Shown here: one piece after another, positions 18,136-27,446 of the stretch
How the letters are laid out: every line of letters begins with the position of its first letter
How positions within the stretch are numbered: the first letter of the stretch is position 1
NCBI RefSeq assembly: GCF_008764245.1
Contig: NZ_VTQV01000010.1
Coordinates: forward strand, 32,649-96,648
Direction: 5' to 3'
Length of the DNA: 64,000 nt
Origin: Bacillus subtilis
GTDB taxonomy: Bacteria; Bacillota; Bacilli; Bacillales; Bacillaceae_C
The notes under the pieces: generated by a model
Databases searched by the model: none
The model's input: the letters and a program-made list of their open reading frames with translations, nothing else
What the model was told of the DNA's origin: nothing
Position numbers and translations under genes: made by a program

Positions 18136-19035
18136 TTGGCTGTTTCAGCTACAAAAATAAAGGAATCCCTAACAGATCGAATCTTTCTCACGATTATCTA
18201 TATTATTTTAAGTATTCTAGCAATCGCTGTTCTATATCCATTGATTTATATTGTTAGTTCTTCATTTAGCAGCCCATCAGCAGTTACGTCTGGTCGAGTT
18301 TGGTTATTTCCTGTAGATTTTTCGCTTGAGGGATATAAGGTTGTTTTTAAACATCCACAAATTATCACTGGTTATACTAATTCTTTAATCTATACCATTT
18401 TGGGAACCCTCATAAGTGTATCTTTAACGGTGTTTATTGCCTATCCTTTATCAAGGAAAAATTTTGTTGGACGGAATATTTTAATGGTCTTTATCGTTTT
18501 TACAATGCTTTTCTATGGAGGATTAATCCCAACATACTTAGTTGTTAAGGAGTTAGGGATGATTGATAGCCGTTGGGCGATGATTATTCCGAATGCTGTG
18601 GCAGTATGGCAAGTCATTATAGCACGCACTTTCTTTCAAACAACCATTTCGGAGGAATTAGTAGAAGCTAGTGAGATGGACGGATGCAGCGATTTTCGTT
18701 TTTTGTTCTCCGTTGTCCTTCCATTATCTAAGCCCATTATTGCGGTCCTTATATTAATGTATGCGGTGGGGCAATGGAATGCGTACTTTGATGCGTTAAT
18801 ATATTTAAAATCTGAAACACTTCATCCCCTTCAATTAGTATTAAGAAATATTATTATTTTGAATACAACGAGTGGTACCTCTATGGAGGCATCTGAAATG
18901 TTAGCTCGTCAGCAACTAGCTGATTTAATGAAGTTTTCGTTAATTGTCGTGGCAAGTCTACCTGTATTGATTATTTATCCTTTCGTCCAAAAGCACTTTG
19001 TCAAAGGAATGTTAATTGGGTCGATAAAAGGATAA
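18136..19035 (+). CDS. ABC sugar importer permease, LplC/YtcP-type
   Basis: The second CUT1 permease, 299 aa and six membrane segments, with a weaker EAA motif (VEASEMDGCSDFRFLF near residue 174) and the family ending in KHFVKGMLIGSIKG. It starts at a TTG with AGGGGAG upstream, 28 nt after the first permease. The two form a heterodimeric channel, with the lipoprotein at 19,118 as receptor. Confidence 0.9.
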   Translation: MAVSATKIKESLTDRIFLTIIYIILSILAIAVLYPLIYIVSSSFSSPSAVTSGRVWLFPVDFSLEGYKVVFKHPQIITGYTNSLIYTILGTLISVSLTVFIAYPLSRKNFVGRNILMVFIVFTMLFYGGLIPTYLVVKELGMIDSRWAMIIPNAVAVWQVIIARTFFQTTISEELVEASEMDGCSDFRFLFSVVLPLSKPIIAVLILMYAVGQWNAYFDALIYLKSETLHPLQLVLRNIIILNTTSGTSMEASEMLARQQLADLMKFSLIVVASLPVLIIYPFVQKHFVKGMLIGSIKG

Positions 19036-19117
19036 TCAATTTAATTTATGAGGAAGGGAGGGATAAGGACGATATTTTTTAGATTTGATCACTAAAAAAA
19101 TACGAGGGGTGTAAGTC

Positions 19118-20749
19118 ATGATAAAACATAGTTTTAAGAAATTGATCCTTCTTTCTATCGTCCTTCTTCTTTTAGGGGCTTGTAATGATAATAATAAGGA
19201 GAAGGCTAATACCGGGGAAAATGGAGGTCCTATTAAAATTAGCGTTTTTGCTCAACAGGGGGCTTCTACTGACTTAAAGACAAATTCCTTTACAAAGTTC
19301 GTTGAAGATGAATATAACATTCAATTTGAATGGCAACTTACGACACAAGATTCTACGGTAGCGGCAGAGGCTAGAAATATCTCTCTTGCAAGTGGAGATT
19401 ACCCCGATTTATTTTTATTAATTCCTTGGGTAGATCAGTTTACTCAAGCGGATCTACTTCGTTATGCAAAACAGGGTGTGGTATTGCCTTTGAATGATTT
19501 AATTCAAGAACATGCGCCAAATATTCAAAAATTACTAGATGAACATCCATATTATGGAGCAATGGCAACAGCGCCGGATGGGAATATTTATGGGTTACCG
19601 CAATTAAATGAATGCTATCATTGTACGTATGAGAATAAATTATGGATGAATACAGCTTGGTTAGATAAGTTGGGGCTTGATATGCCTAAAACAACGGAAG
19701 ACTTAAGGGACGTTTTACATGCTTTTAAAACGAATGATCCAAATGGAAACGGAAAAGCTGATGAGGTCCCGTTAAGTGGGGCAGATGAACGTTCACATGA
19801 TCGGCCACTTACCTTTTTAATGAATGGATTTATATATGATGATGCTAAGACTAGGCTGCTTCTTGAAGGGGACAAAGTTGATTTTGCAGCAAATAAAGAC
19901 GAATGGAGAGAAGGCTTAATATATATAAAATCTTTATATGACGAGGGATTAATCGATCCGGGGGCCTTTACTCAAAATGCAGAGGCTTATCAAAAACTCG
20001 GAAATAACGCTGAAGCTCAAATTTTAGGTGCTGGAACAAGTTCTCATATTGGTGTTTTTGTTTCTGAAGAAGACTATCAAAAGGAGTATGATCCTGTACC
20101 ACCATTAAAAGGACCGCATAGTTCATACGCCTCCTATATTTACCCAAGTCAACCCGGGGCCACCTTTGTTTTAACGAATAAAGCATCGGAAGAGGCACAA
20201 GTAGCGGCAATTAAAATGTTAGATTATATGTACACATGGGAAGGGCAAACTCGCGCCCATTTTGGGGAAGAAGGTAAAAGCTGGAGAAAGCCTAATGAAG
20301 ACGAAGTCGCTATTGAGGAGGAAGTAGATGCTTATTTAAAAACCATACCGTTAGGGGAAAATGAAGAGGAGCGAAATGATAGTTGGGGGGCAATGGCTCA
20401 ATATTTCCAACCTAGGGAATATCGTGATTCGTGGGCTCAAGCAACCGATATTTATACCAGTGAGGGATATGAGCGAAGATTACAGGAAGCAACCAAACTT
20501 TATGAAGGAAATGAACCATCCAGTGTATTCCCCTATTGGGCTATTTGGATTGAACCAGAAATAGCTGATGAAGTAGCGATGCTGCAAACAAACATTAATG
20601 ATTATATCAATCAAAATGCTTTGCAATTTATCACTGGAACAAAGGACATAGATAAAGAATGGGATTCTTATATTAAAGGATATGAACAATTAAACCTGAA
20701 TCGTTATTTGGAAATTATGCAAGAAGCTTATGATCAATCAGATTTATAA
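19118..20749 (+). CDS. Extracellular solute-binding lipoprotein (LplA-type)
   Basis: A 543-aa CUT1 receptor. The lipoprotein signal is LLLLGAC with the lipidated Cys at 22, followed by an asparagine/lysine linker and a long binding domain typical of LplA/YtcQ (PYYGAMATAPDGNIYGLPQ, DPNGNGKADEVPL). Receptors of this size bind oligosaccharides. Unlike the other three importer operons in this window, the receptor follows the permeases rather than preceding them. The location between fucosidase genes suggests a fucosylated oligosaccharide ligand (inference). Confidence 0.9.
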   Translation: MIKHSFKKLILLSIVLLLLGACNDNNKEKANTGENGGPIKISVFAQQGASTDLKTNSFTKFVEDEYNIQFEWQLTTQDSTVAAEARNISLASGDYPDLFLLIPWVDQFTQADLLRYAKQGVVLPLNDLIQEHAPNIQKLLDEHPYYGAMATAPDGNIYGLPQLNECYHCTYENKLWMNTAWLDKLGLDMPKTTEDLRDVLHAFKTNDPNGNGKADEVPLSGADERSHDRPLTFLMNGFIYDDAKTRLLLEGDKVDFAANKDEWREGLIYIKSLYDEGLIDPGAFTQNAEAYQKLGNNAEAQILGAGTSSHIGVFVSEEDYQKEYDPVPPLKGPHSSYASYIYPSQPGATFVLTNKASEEAQVAAIKMLDYMYTWEGQTRAHFGEEGKSWRKPNEDEVAIEEEVDAYLKTIPLGENEEERNDSWGAMAQYFQPREYRDSWAQATDIYTSEGYERRLQEATKLYEGNEPSSVFPYWAIWIEPEIADEVAMLQTNINDYINQNALQFITGTKDIDKEWDSYIKGYEQLNLNRYLEIMQEAYDQSDL

Positions 20750-20756
20750 TAGTAAA

Positions 20757-20784
20757 AAAGGGGCCCAATTTAGGGGCCCTTTCC
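20757..20784 (+). terminator. Terminator-like hairpin between receptor and second GH95
   Basis: AAAGGGGCCC and GGGGCCCTTT pair around a short AATTTA loop, followed by TTT. It may only partly stop transcription, so that the second GH95 is expressed at a lower level. Confidence 0.7.
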
Positions 20785-20826
20785 ACTAAGTGACTAATTT
20801 CAATACTAGGTAAGGAGTGTTATAAA

Positions 20827-23124
20827 ATGAGCAAGACCTCCATTTGGTTCAAGCAACCAGCGAAAAATTGGAATGAAGCATTACCAATTGGCAATGGTCG
20901 ATTAGGTGCTATGGTCTTTGGAGATCCTATCGCTGAAAACATTCAATTAAATGAGGATTCACTCTGGTATGGGGGATATCGGGATCGCAATAATCCAGAT
21001 GCGCGTACTAATTTACCAATTATTCAACAATACATAAAAGCGGGGAAATTGGAAGATGCCCAAGACTTGGCTACAAAGGCTCTTTCAGGTATTCCTGATA
21101 CACAAAGACATTATGTCCCGTTAGGAAATATTCTTTTCCAGTTTCCACATTTTGATATAACTGGATATAGCCGACAATTAGATTTGGAAAAGGGATATAT
21201 CAAGATTAAATATAAGGCAAATGGTACGAATTATTCTAGGGAGATCTTTTCTAGTTTTCCGGATCATGTGGTCGTGGTTCGTATACAAGCCGATCGACCA
21301 GCTTCTATTTCATTTAATGCAAGATTGACTAGGGATAATGGAAGGGGGGTTGAAAGAATTGTATCAATTGGCGGAGATAGCCTTATCATGAGCGGGAATG
21401 GCGGAGGAATTGAGGGATCTAATTTTTGTGCCATATTAAAGGCTATTTCAGAGGGTGGGGAAATAAAAACAGTTGGTCAGTACTTAACGGTAAAAAATGC
21501 TAATGCAGTTACCTTATTTTTAACGGCTGAGACATCGTTTCGACAAAAGAATCCCGAAGGAGTTTGTAAAGAAACAATTAAAAAGGCTAGGAAGAAGTCA
21601 TATGATGAATTGAAAACAAATCATATAATGGACTATTCACAGTTGTTTTCCCGTGTTCGCCTCCAACTAGGGTCAAATATAAATGAGAAAGTCAAATTAT
21701 TACCAACAAATGAAAGATTAGCACGGCTACAAAAGGGCTATGAAGATCAGGGATTAATTGAATTGTATTTTCAATTTGGAAGATATTTATTAATCTCTAG
21801 CAGTCGTCCTGGCTCTCTACCGGCAAATCTCCAAGGAATTTGGAACGATCAAATGAGACCACCATGGGACAGTAAATACACAATTAATATCAATATTCAA
21901 ATGAATTATTGGCCTGCTGAGGTAAGTAATCTTTCAGAATGTCATCTGCCATTATTTGAGTTAATTGAAAGGATGAAAGTGAATGGAAGAAAAACAGCCA
22001 AAGAAATGTATGGATGTAGAGGCTTTGTAGCTCATCATAATACAGATATTTGGGGAGATACGGCTCCACAAGATTTATACTTACCTGCCACATATTGGCC
22101 AATGGGAGCAGCATGGCTATGTTTACATTTGTGGGAACACTATCAATATACACAGGATAGAGAGTTTTTAAGAAAAAGTTATGACACATTAAAAGAAGCT
22201 GCTATATTCTTTATTGACTTTTTATCCGAAACAGAAGAAGGAGAATTTGTAACAAATCCATCCGTTTCCCCAGAAAATACGTATATACTTCCTAATGGAA
22301 ATAGAGGAATATTATGTATGGGACCGTCCATGGATAATCAAATTCTATATGAATTATTTAACTGTTGTATAAAGGCAAGCCAATTATTAGAAATGGATAA
22401 GGAATTTCAAAACACGCTACATCAATATAAACGCCATATCCCTAAGCCGCAAATTGGAAAGTATGGCCAAATTCAGGAATGGCTAGAGGATTATGAAGAG
22501 GCCGAGCCAGGACATCGTCACATCTCGCATTTATTTGCCATACATCCAGGAAGTCAAATTACAAATCAAAAATCTCCAGAATTAATGGTTGCCGCAAAAA
22601 GAACGCTTGAAAGACGTTTAGCCTCTGGAGGGGGACATACTGGGTGGAGCAGGGCTTGGATCATCAATCTATGGGCACGTTTAGGAGAAGGAGACCTGGC
22701 TTATGAAAATATTGTAAAGTTATTACAAAAGTCCACCTTACCGAATTTATTAGATGATCATCCTCCGTTTCAAATAGACGGGAATTTTGGAGGAGCCGCA
22801 GGGATTGTGGAAATGCTATTGCAAAGCCATGAGGGAATCCACTTTCTACCAGCGCTACCAAAGGAATGGGCAAACGGAAAGGTTGAAGGTCTACGTGCAC
22901 GAGGAGGATTTGAAGTGTCATTTGAATGGAAGCAATCCAAAATAATAAAAGCAACTATATATTCAAAAGCAGGGCAACCTTGTAAAATAAAAAAGGCGGA
23001 AATTATCCGTATATTTGATCAAACTAAAAATGAAGTGTTTATAAAGAATATAAATGCCGAATATATTGAGTTTAAAACAAAGCAGAATGAAAGTTATGAT
23101 CTTAGGTTTGAAGAATCGTTATAA
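20827..23124 (+). CDS. GH95 alpha-L-fucosidase (second copy)
   Basis: A 765-aa GH95 enzyme, clearly diverged from the copy at 10,074 although the architecture and catalytic residues are the same: NINIQMNYW near residue 353, NPSVSPE with Glu near 482 and QIDGNFG with Asp near 650. No signal peptide, so cytoplasmic. It has a good AAGGAG site and lies 77 nt after the receptor gene. Two diverged paralogues in one locus suggest different preferences, for example alpha-1,2-L-fucose against alpha-L-galactose, both known in GH95 (inference). Confidence 0.92.
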   Translation: MSKTSIWFKQPAKNWNEALPIGNGRLGAMVFGDPIAENIQLNEDSLWYGGYRDRNNPDARTNLPIIQQYIKAGKLEDAQDLATKALSGIPDTQRHYVPLGNILFQFPHFDITGYSRQLDLEKGYIKIKYKANGTNYSREIFSSFPDHVVVVRIQADRPASISFNARLTRDNGRGVERIVSIGGDSLIMSGNGGGIEGSNFCAILKAISEGGEIKTVGQYLTVKNANAVTLFLTAETSFRQKNPEGVCKETIKKARKKSYDELKTNHIMDYSQLFSRVRLQLGSNINEKVKLLPTNERLARLQKGYEDQGLIELYFQFGRYLLISSSRPGSLPANLQGIWNDQMRPPWDSKYTININIQMNYWPAEVSNLSECHLPLFELIERMKVNGRKTAKEMYGCRGFVAHHNTDIWGDTAPQDLYLPATYWPMGAAWLCLHLWEHYQYTQDREFLRKSYDTLKEAAIFFIDFLSETEEGEFVTNPSVSPENTYILPNGNRGILCMGPSMDNQILYELFNCCIKASQLLEMDKEFQNTLHQYKRHIPKPQIGKYGQIQEWLEDYEEAEPGHRHISHLFAIHPGSQITNQKSPELMVAAKRTLERRLASGGGHTGWSRAWIINLWARLGEGDLAYENIVKLLQKSTLPNLLDDHPPFQIDGNFGGAAGIVEMLLQSHEGIHFLPALPKEWANGKVEGLRARGGFEVSFEWKQSKIIKATIYSKAGQPCKIKKAEIIRIFDQTKNEVFIKNINAEYIEFKTKQNESYDLRFEESL

Positions 23125-23148
23125 ATTAATAAATTCTAGGGGGCACAA

Positions 23149-23195
23149 AAAAGGGGCAGTTTGGTAAGTTTAACTTACTAAACAGCCTCTTTTTG
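23149..23195 (+). terminator. Terminator after second GH95
   Basis: AAAAGGGGCAGTTTGGTAAG pairs with CTTACTAAACAGCCTCTTTTT, an approximately 18-bp stem followed by TTTTT. It ends the fucose locus. Confidence 0.85.
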
Positions 23196-23221
23196 AGTGG
23201 CCCAAAACATTGTAAATTAAC

Positions 23222-23636
23222 ACCTTGGCCGATATTTGTTGAAATGCTTTTTCATATTTTAATGGGGAATGTCGAACGTTTAAGTTATGTGTCCGATCAA
23301 GCTACTGCTGGCGTTGGGTAACAAGGCAGTTGGTTGAGTTTGCTATTATTCTATTTAATCTTATTTGACTTGGTGTCGGTGTGATCGTGGCCCATTATCT
23401 TGGAGGCAATAATAATTCTGGTGCAAGTCAGGTAGCGGCTTCATCCATATCTTTAAATTTCCTTGTAGGGAATTAGTCTATTTCTAATCATGGGCCGAAA
23501 TTTGTTTTTGTCTTTTTATCAAATGCCACTAGATTTAGAAGCCTATGCGGAAATTTACCTTCTGATTGTCGGCGGTTCTCTTGTTTTTGAAGCGGTCATG
23601 CTTACGATTGGTCCTGTTATATCGACAGGCGTGTAA
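23222..23636 (+). pseudogene. MATE-family efflux pump fragment
   Basis: Translating across frames gives WPIFVEMLFHILMGNVERL, a YVSDQATAGVGV segment, GVGVIVAHYLGGNN, and MGRNLFLSFYQMPLDLEAY. These are the N-terminal membrane helices of a MATE multidrug/cation antiporter. At least three frame changes and an in-frame stop interrupt it, and everything after about 140 residues is missing. It is a dead gene in the decay zone after the fucose locus. Confidence 0.75.
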
Positions 23637-23731
23637 GGTTCCTCATAATTGTGCGCGGTGGAATTCTCGTAAGGAGTATGAAGATCCACATAGATACGAG
23701 TAGAATTCTTGAAAGCATAGTCCATTATATT

Positions 23732-24286
23732 TTATTCCTCCGTTTTACCTTTTGTAGCATATAGCTTTCTGTAATTACCTGGGGTAATGCCTTCTGCTTT
23801 TTTGAAAAGACGTGTAAAGCTATTGGGGTTTGAATAACCAATCTGATTGGCAATAGACTTAATGGCTTCATTACCTTCCGCCAATAATCTTTTTGCTTTT
23901 TTAAGTCTAATTTTTTCCAAATACTCAACAAATCCTTCTCCAGTCTGCTGTTTAAAGAATCTACTGAAATTGGAGTATGATAAATTAAATTCATCGGCTA
24001 ATCTTTGTAATGATAGACTTTCTTCACAATAGTGTTCATCAATAAAATGTAAGACCTTGGAAATTTCTATTTGCTCCATTTTACGCTTTTTTAATAAATG
24101 TTCCGTCACCTTATTTCCTTTATCAAAAAGTTTTTTGGCAAGTTCATTGATATTTAAATCTTTTTCAGGAACGACATAACAATATTCTTCATTCATACCG
24201 AATTTATTTAAGGATTTTACCAACACGTTATACGTATTCGTAAAGATGATATTTAAAATAAAAATGCGATTCACTTCATTTTCCAT
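23732..24286 (-). pseudogene. N-terminally truncated YesN/AraC-type regulator
   Basis: The 184-aa frame keeps a linker and a complete C-terminal AraC helix-turn-helix (residues about 75-178: LQRLADEFNLSYSNFSRFF and IGYSNPNSFTRLFKKAEG). The N-terminal sensory or receiver domain is absent. An in-frame stop lies shortly upstream and there is no good ribosome binding site before 24,286. Larger relatives in this window (for example at 14,638) show what is missing. A short DNA-binding protein could still be made, but decay is the simpler reading given the neighbouring fragments. Confidence 0.65.
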
Positions 24287-24512
24287 TAAATCTATCAGCT
24301 TATTTAAGTGTTTATTAAATCATATTAATAGTGGTGTTTTAAAATTTCAATAAGAATATTTTATGTTGTATTTTTGGGATAGTTCCCATACTTAAGAGCA
24401 CCGCACCTCATAACTAAAAATGTTTTTCATGAAACCTCATGAATCTTTCAATTTCAAGGCATTGCGCTTTACTTAATGACTTTCTAGCTATACAAAGGGG
24501 AAGGATAAGGTT

Positions 24513-24779
24513 ATGTACTTTTTTGATAAAAGAAGTATGCGCTTATGGTTGTATGCTGGAATCATGTTGCTGTTATTGTCAGCTTGTTCAGCAAATACAG
24601 GTAATCAGGAACAAAAAGAAGGCGAGGACACATCTCAAGCAACTGAAACAGGCGAATCAGAAAAGGTCACGATTACAGTAGCATTTGATAAGGATTTACC
24701 ACTTTCATTCGATCCAGAAGGATTCTTTAGTTCAACAGTTTCTGGGCGGAAAATGTCTATATCATTCCTTACTAGGTAA
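24513..24779 (+). pseudogene. Truncated solute-binding lipoprotein
   Basis: A frame of 88 codons has AAGGGGAAGG upstream, a signal sequence ending in LLLLSAC, a Ser/Glu-rich linker and the first strand of a binding domain (EKVTITVAFDKDLPLSFDPE), then runs into unrelated sequence and stops. Intact receptors in this window have 435-567 residues. It is a truncated receptor gene whose translation start is still intact. Confidence 0.7.
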
Positions 24780-24825
24780 GAATTCAATTTACAAATGCGT
24801 GGTCTAACTCCACCGACTTTTCTAG

Positions 24826-24905
24826 AGGAAACTCATTTCTCTGAAAAAATCCCCATTTTAGGAGTGGAAAACCTATTTCATATAGAAAGAAACCCATTTT
24901 CTAGA
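24826..24905. repeat. AAACCCATT-type short repeats (third cluster)
   Basis: About four degenerate units (AAACTCATT, ATCCCCATT, AAACCTATT, AAACCCATT) spaced about 22 bp, related to the clusters at 885 and 5,545. It lies between the truncated lipoprotein gene and the hypothetical gene at 25,031. Confidence 0.5.
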
Positions 24906-25030
24906 TAAAGGTGCTAGATTTATGAACAATTCAGCGCTTTGTCAAGCCCCTGAACAAAGGAACGGGGTTTACCTTTGTCCCATGCATCTTTTATGGTAAG
25001 ATAAGGAAAACTTTAAATGGAGTGGCGGCA

Positions 25031-25471
25031 GTGAAAATAAATTTTACGAAAAAGCAGTATAGACAGCTACTTGATCTTGTTTATCTTGGTGAGTGGACGG
25101 CTAATTCCTCAAAAGTGCACGAGGAACGAAATGAAGAGTATGATGAAATTTTTCAATATGTCTGTTCCTTTAGCAAATCATTTGGTTGTGAGAATCTTAT
25201 TGATTTTGATCAATCGTTTGGGGAGTATTTTCCAACGAAGGAATATGAAGAAAGTATGCACTCTTATATTCAGGAAAATGATGATGAGATTTTCTGGAAT
25301 CAGATTAGTTTGCGACTGGCAAAAAGGGATATCCAAAAAATCGGAAGGAAGTACCGCTCAGAGGAAGAATACTTAAGGCATCTTTTCCAATTGGAGGAGG
25401 AATATGAAACTGAATTTGAGAAGCATGGGATTGAACGCCTTGTCATTAGGGAAAAGGAATCGAAATCGTAA
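25031..25471 (+). CDS. Conserved hypothetical protein
   Basis: A 146-aa acidic, helix-rich soluble protein starting MKINFTKKQYRQLLDLVYLG. It resembles small uncharacterised proteins of Bacillus, but I cannot assign a function. I prefer the GTG at 25,031, which has GGAG eight bases upstream, over the in-frame GTG at 25,022. No membrane segment, signal peptide or cysteine pattern is visible. It stands alone, followed by a hairpin at 25,474-25,523. Confidence 0.7.
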   Translation: MKINFTKKQYRQLLDLVYLGEWTANSSKVHEERNEEYDEIFQYVCSFSKSFGCENLIDFDQSFGEYFPTKEYEESMHSYIQENDDEIFWNQISLRLAKRDIQKIGRKYRSEEEYLRHLFQLEEEYETEFEKHGIERLVIREKESKS

Positions 25472-25473
25472 TA

Positions 25474-25523
25474 GGGGGCAGGTTTTAACATAATTCAGGA
25501 TCTTGTCTGAACCTTGCACCCCC
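25474..25523 (+). terminator. GC-rich hairpin after the hypothetical gene
   Basis: GGGGGCAGGTT pairs with AACCTTGCACCCCC around a 25-nt loop. It lacks a T-run, so termination is uncertain. Confidence 0.5.
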
Positions 25524-25593
25524 GCGAGGAGTAATGAGTGTAGATCACCTTTTTTGGTGTCAAACTTCATATAATATTAATAATGTATTGATT

Positions 25594-25923
25594 TTATGAT
25601 AAAAAGGTACGTATTTTTTTAATGCACTCTTCAACAACGTTTTCTGGTGCTTGACCTTTTATCTGAATGTTTCTTGCTTTGAAATCTAAATTTTTTAATT
25701 GGTCAGTAATAACAACTCCATCAACCACCGACCCATCTGGCAAATGAACATGGAAGCCCCATTTTCTTTCGGTTCTACTGATTGGACATACTGATGCATA
25801 GCCTGTTGTTCGATTAAAAGCTTCGGGAGACAAAACAATCGCTGGTCTTCTTCCTGATTGTTCCCTCCCTGTTTGAGGGTCAAAATCTAAAAAAACAATA
25901 TCCCCTTTATCTGGTATCTGCAT
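25594..25923 (-). CDS. mazF: MazF/PemK-family toxin (mRNA endoribonuclease)
   Basis: A 109-aa protein with the MazF fold: PDKGDIVFLDFDPQTGREQSG with the characteristic G-[RHK]-E-Q-x-G-x-R-P turn (REQSGRRPAIVLS), and VCPISRTER and GVVITDQLKNLD further on. Family members cleave mRNA at short motifs and are held inactive by a MazE-type partner. The antitoxin gene lies immediately upstream (three bases between stop and start). It is a full-length member, and I see no damaged residue. Confidence 0.92.
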   Translation of the reverse strand: MQIPDKGDIVFLDFDPQTGREQSGRRPAIVLSPEAFNRTTGYASVCPISRTERKWGFHVHLPDGSVVDGVVITDQLKNLDFKARNIQIKGQAPENVVEECIKKIRTFLS

Positions 25924-25926
25924 AAG

Positions 25927-26166
25927 TTATATTTCTTCCCTTCCCATTGGTGCAGCAAAATATTCTGGATGGGGATTCTCTCCCTCACACTGTGCTAATA
26001 GTTCCTCTAAAGTATACTCCTCATTTTCAACACGCTTCAAAATAATTTGTTCTCCGTCATCTGTGACCTGAATTTCCGAACCATTTTCAATACCATATTT
26101 CTTTGCTATTCTTTTAGGAATGCGAACGCCTATAGAATTTCCCCATTTTTGTGCTGTGGTCACCAT
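25927..26166 (-). CDS. mazE: MazE/AbrB-type antitoxin
   Basis: A 79-aa protein starting MVTTAQKWGNSIGVRIPKRI, a swapped-hairpin AbrB DNA-binding domain, with an acidic C-terminal tail (about residues 48-79) that would wrap the toxin. I chose the ATG at 26,166 because GAGGTG lies just upstream; an extra 11 codons to 26,199 lack a good site. On the minus strand TATAAT precedes the gene, and a palindrome at 26,222-26,239 could be the autoregulatory operator. Confidence 0.9.
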   Translation of the reverse strand: MVTTAQKWGNSIGVRIPKRIAKKYGIENGSEIQVTDDGEQIILKRVENEEYTLEELLAQCEGENPHPEYFAAPMGREEI

Positions 26167-26221
26167 AGTTAACACCTCTTTCTCGCTATTTAAGTCCATT
26201 ATATCACCTTCCTGCTTGTGT

Positions 26222-26239
26222 GTATATATTAGTATATAC
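26222..26239. promoter_or_regulatory. Palindromic operator candidate for mazEF
   Basis: GTATATA-TTAG-TATATAC lies about 60 nt upstream of mazE, just upstream of the minus-strand -10 TATAAT. MazE and MazEF complexes of this family repress their own promoter through such dyads. Confidence 0.5.
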
Positions 26240-26272
26240 GTAAAGCGGAAAAATGATACATGATTTTTACAT

Positions 26273-27432
26273 AAGGACCATCAAACGTAAATCCAAGCTG
26301 GGTTTGGATCCACGAAAAAGCGAAAGTTCGTCAAAAACGTAAATCCAAAGTAAGGTTGGATGTACGAAAAGCCGAAGGACCGTCGAGAATGTAGATCCAA
26401 GCCGGGGTTGGATCCACGAAAAAGTGGAAGTTCGTCAAAAACGCAGATCCAAAGTGAGGTTGGATGTCCGAAAAGTCGAAGGATCATCGAAAATGTAGAT
26501 CCAAGCCGGGGTTGGATCCACGAAAAAGTGAAAGATCGTCAAAAACGTAAATCCAAAGTAAGGTTGGATGTCCGAAAAGTCGAAGGATCATCGAAAATGT
26601 AGATCTAAGCCGGCGTTGGATCTATGAAAAAGTGAAAGATCGTCAAAAATGTAAATCCAAAGTAGGGTTGGATGTACGAAAAGTCGAAGGATCATCGAAA
26701 ACGTAGATCCAAGGTGGGGTTGGATCCACGAAAAAGCGAAAGTTCATCGAAATCGTAAATCCAAAGTAAGGTTGGATGTACGAAAAGTCGAAGGATCATC
26801 GAAAATGTAGATCCAAGCTGGGTTTGGATCCACGAAAAAGTGGAAGTTCGTCAAAAACGCAGATCCAAAGTAAGGTTGGATGTACGAAAAGTCGAAGGAT
26901 CATCGAAAACGTAGATCCAAGGTGGGGTTGGATCCACGAAAAAGCGAAAGTTCATCGAAATCGTAAATCCAAAGTAAGGTTGGATGTACGAAAAGCCGAA
27001 GGACCCTCGAAAATGTAGATCCAAGCCGGGGTTGGATCCACGAAAAGTGAAAGATCGTCAAAAACGTAAATCCAAAGTAAGGTTGGATGTACGAAAAGTC
27101 GAAGGACCGTCGAAAATGTAGATCCAAGCCGGGGTTGGATCCACGAAAAGTGAAAGTTCGTCGAAAACGTAGATCCAAAGTAAGGTTGGATGTACGAAAA
27201 GTCGAAGGACCGTCGAAAACGTAAATCCAAACTAGGGGTGGATCCACGAAAAAGTGAAAGTTCGTCAAAAACGCAGATCCAAAGTAAGGTTGGATGTACG
27301 AAAAGTCGAAGGACCATCGAAACCGTAGATCCAATCTGGGGTTGGATCCACGAAAAAGCGAAAGTTCGTCAAAAACGCAGATCCAAAGCGAAGTTGGATG
27401 TACAAAAAGTCGAAGGACCCTCGAAAACGTAT
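26273..27432. repeat. Tandem array of alternating ~52-bp repeats (11 dimers)
   Basis: Two related monomers alternate strictly. Form A has ATCCAAGCCGGGGTTGGATC followed by CACGAAAAAGTGAAAG; form B has ATCCAAAGTAAGGTTGGATG followed by TACGAAAAGTCGAAGG. I count 11 A and 11 B units, with a dimer period of about 104 bp. Each monomer carries an ATCCAA...TTGGAT dyad, so a transcript would fold into 22 hairpins. The dimer length is not a multiple of three, and the frames that cross it change register, so it does not encode a protein. It lies between mazE and the 3' end of the kinase gene at 27,447. Confidence 0.93.
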
Positions 27433-27446
27433 TTTTCTTTTGGTGA

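Noticed and set aside
26273..27432. CRISPR array
   Set aside because: Repeats are contiguous with two alternating repeat forms and no unique spacers; no cas genes nearby.
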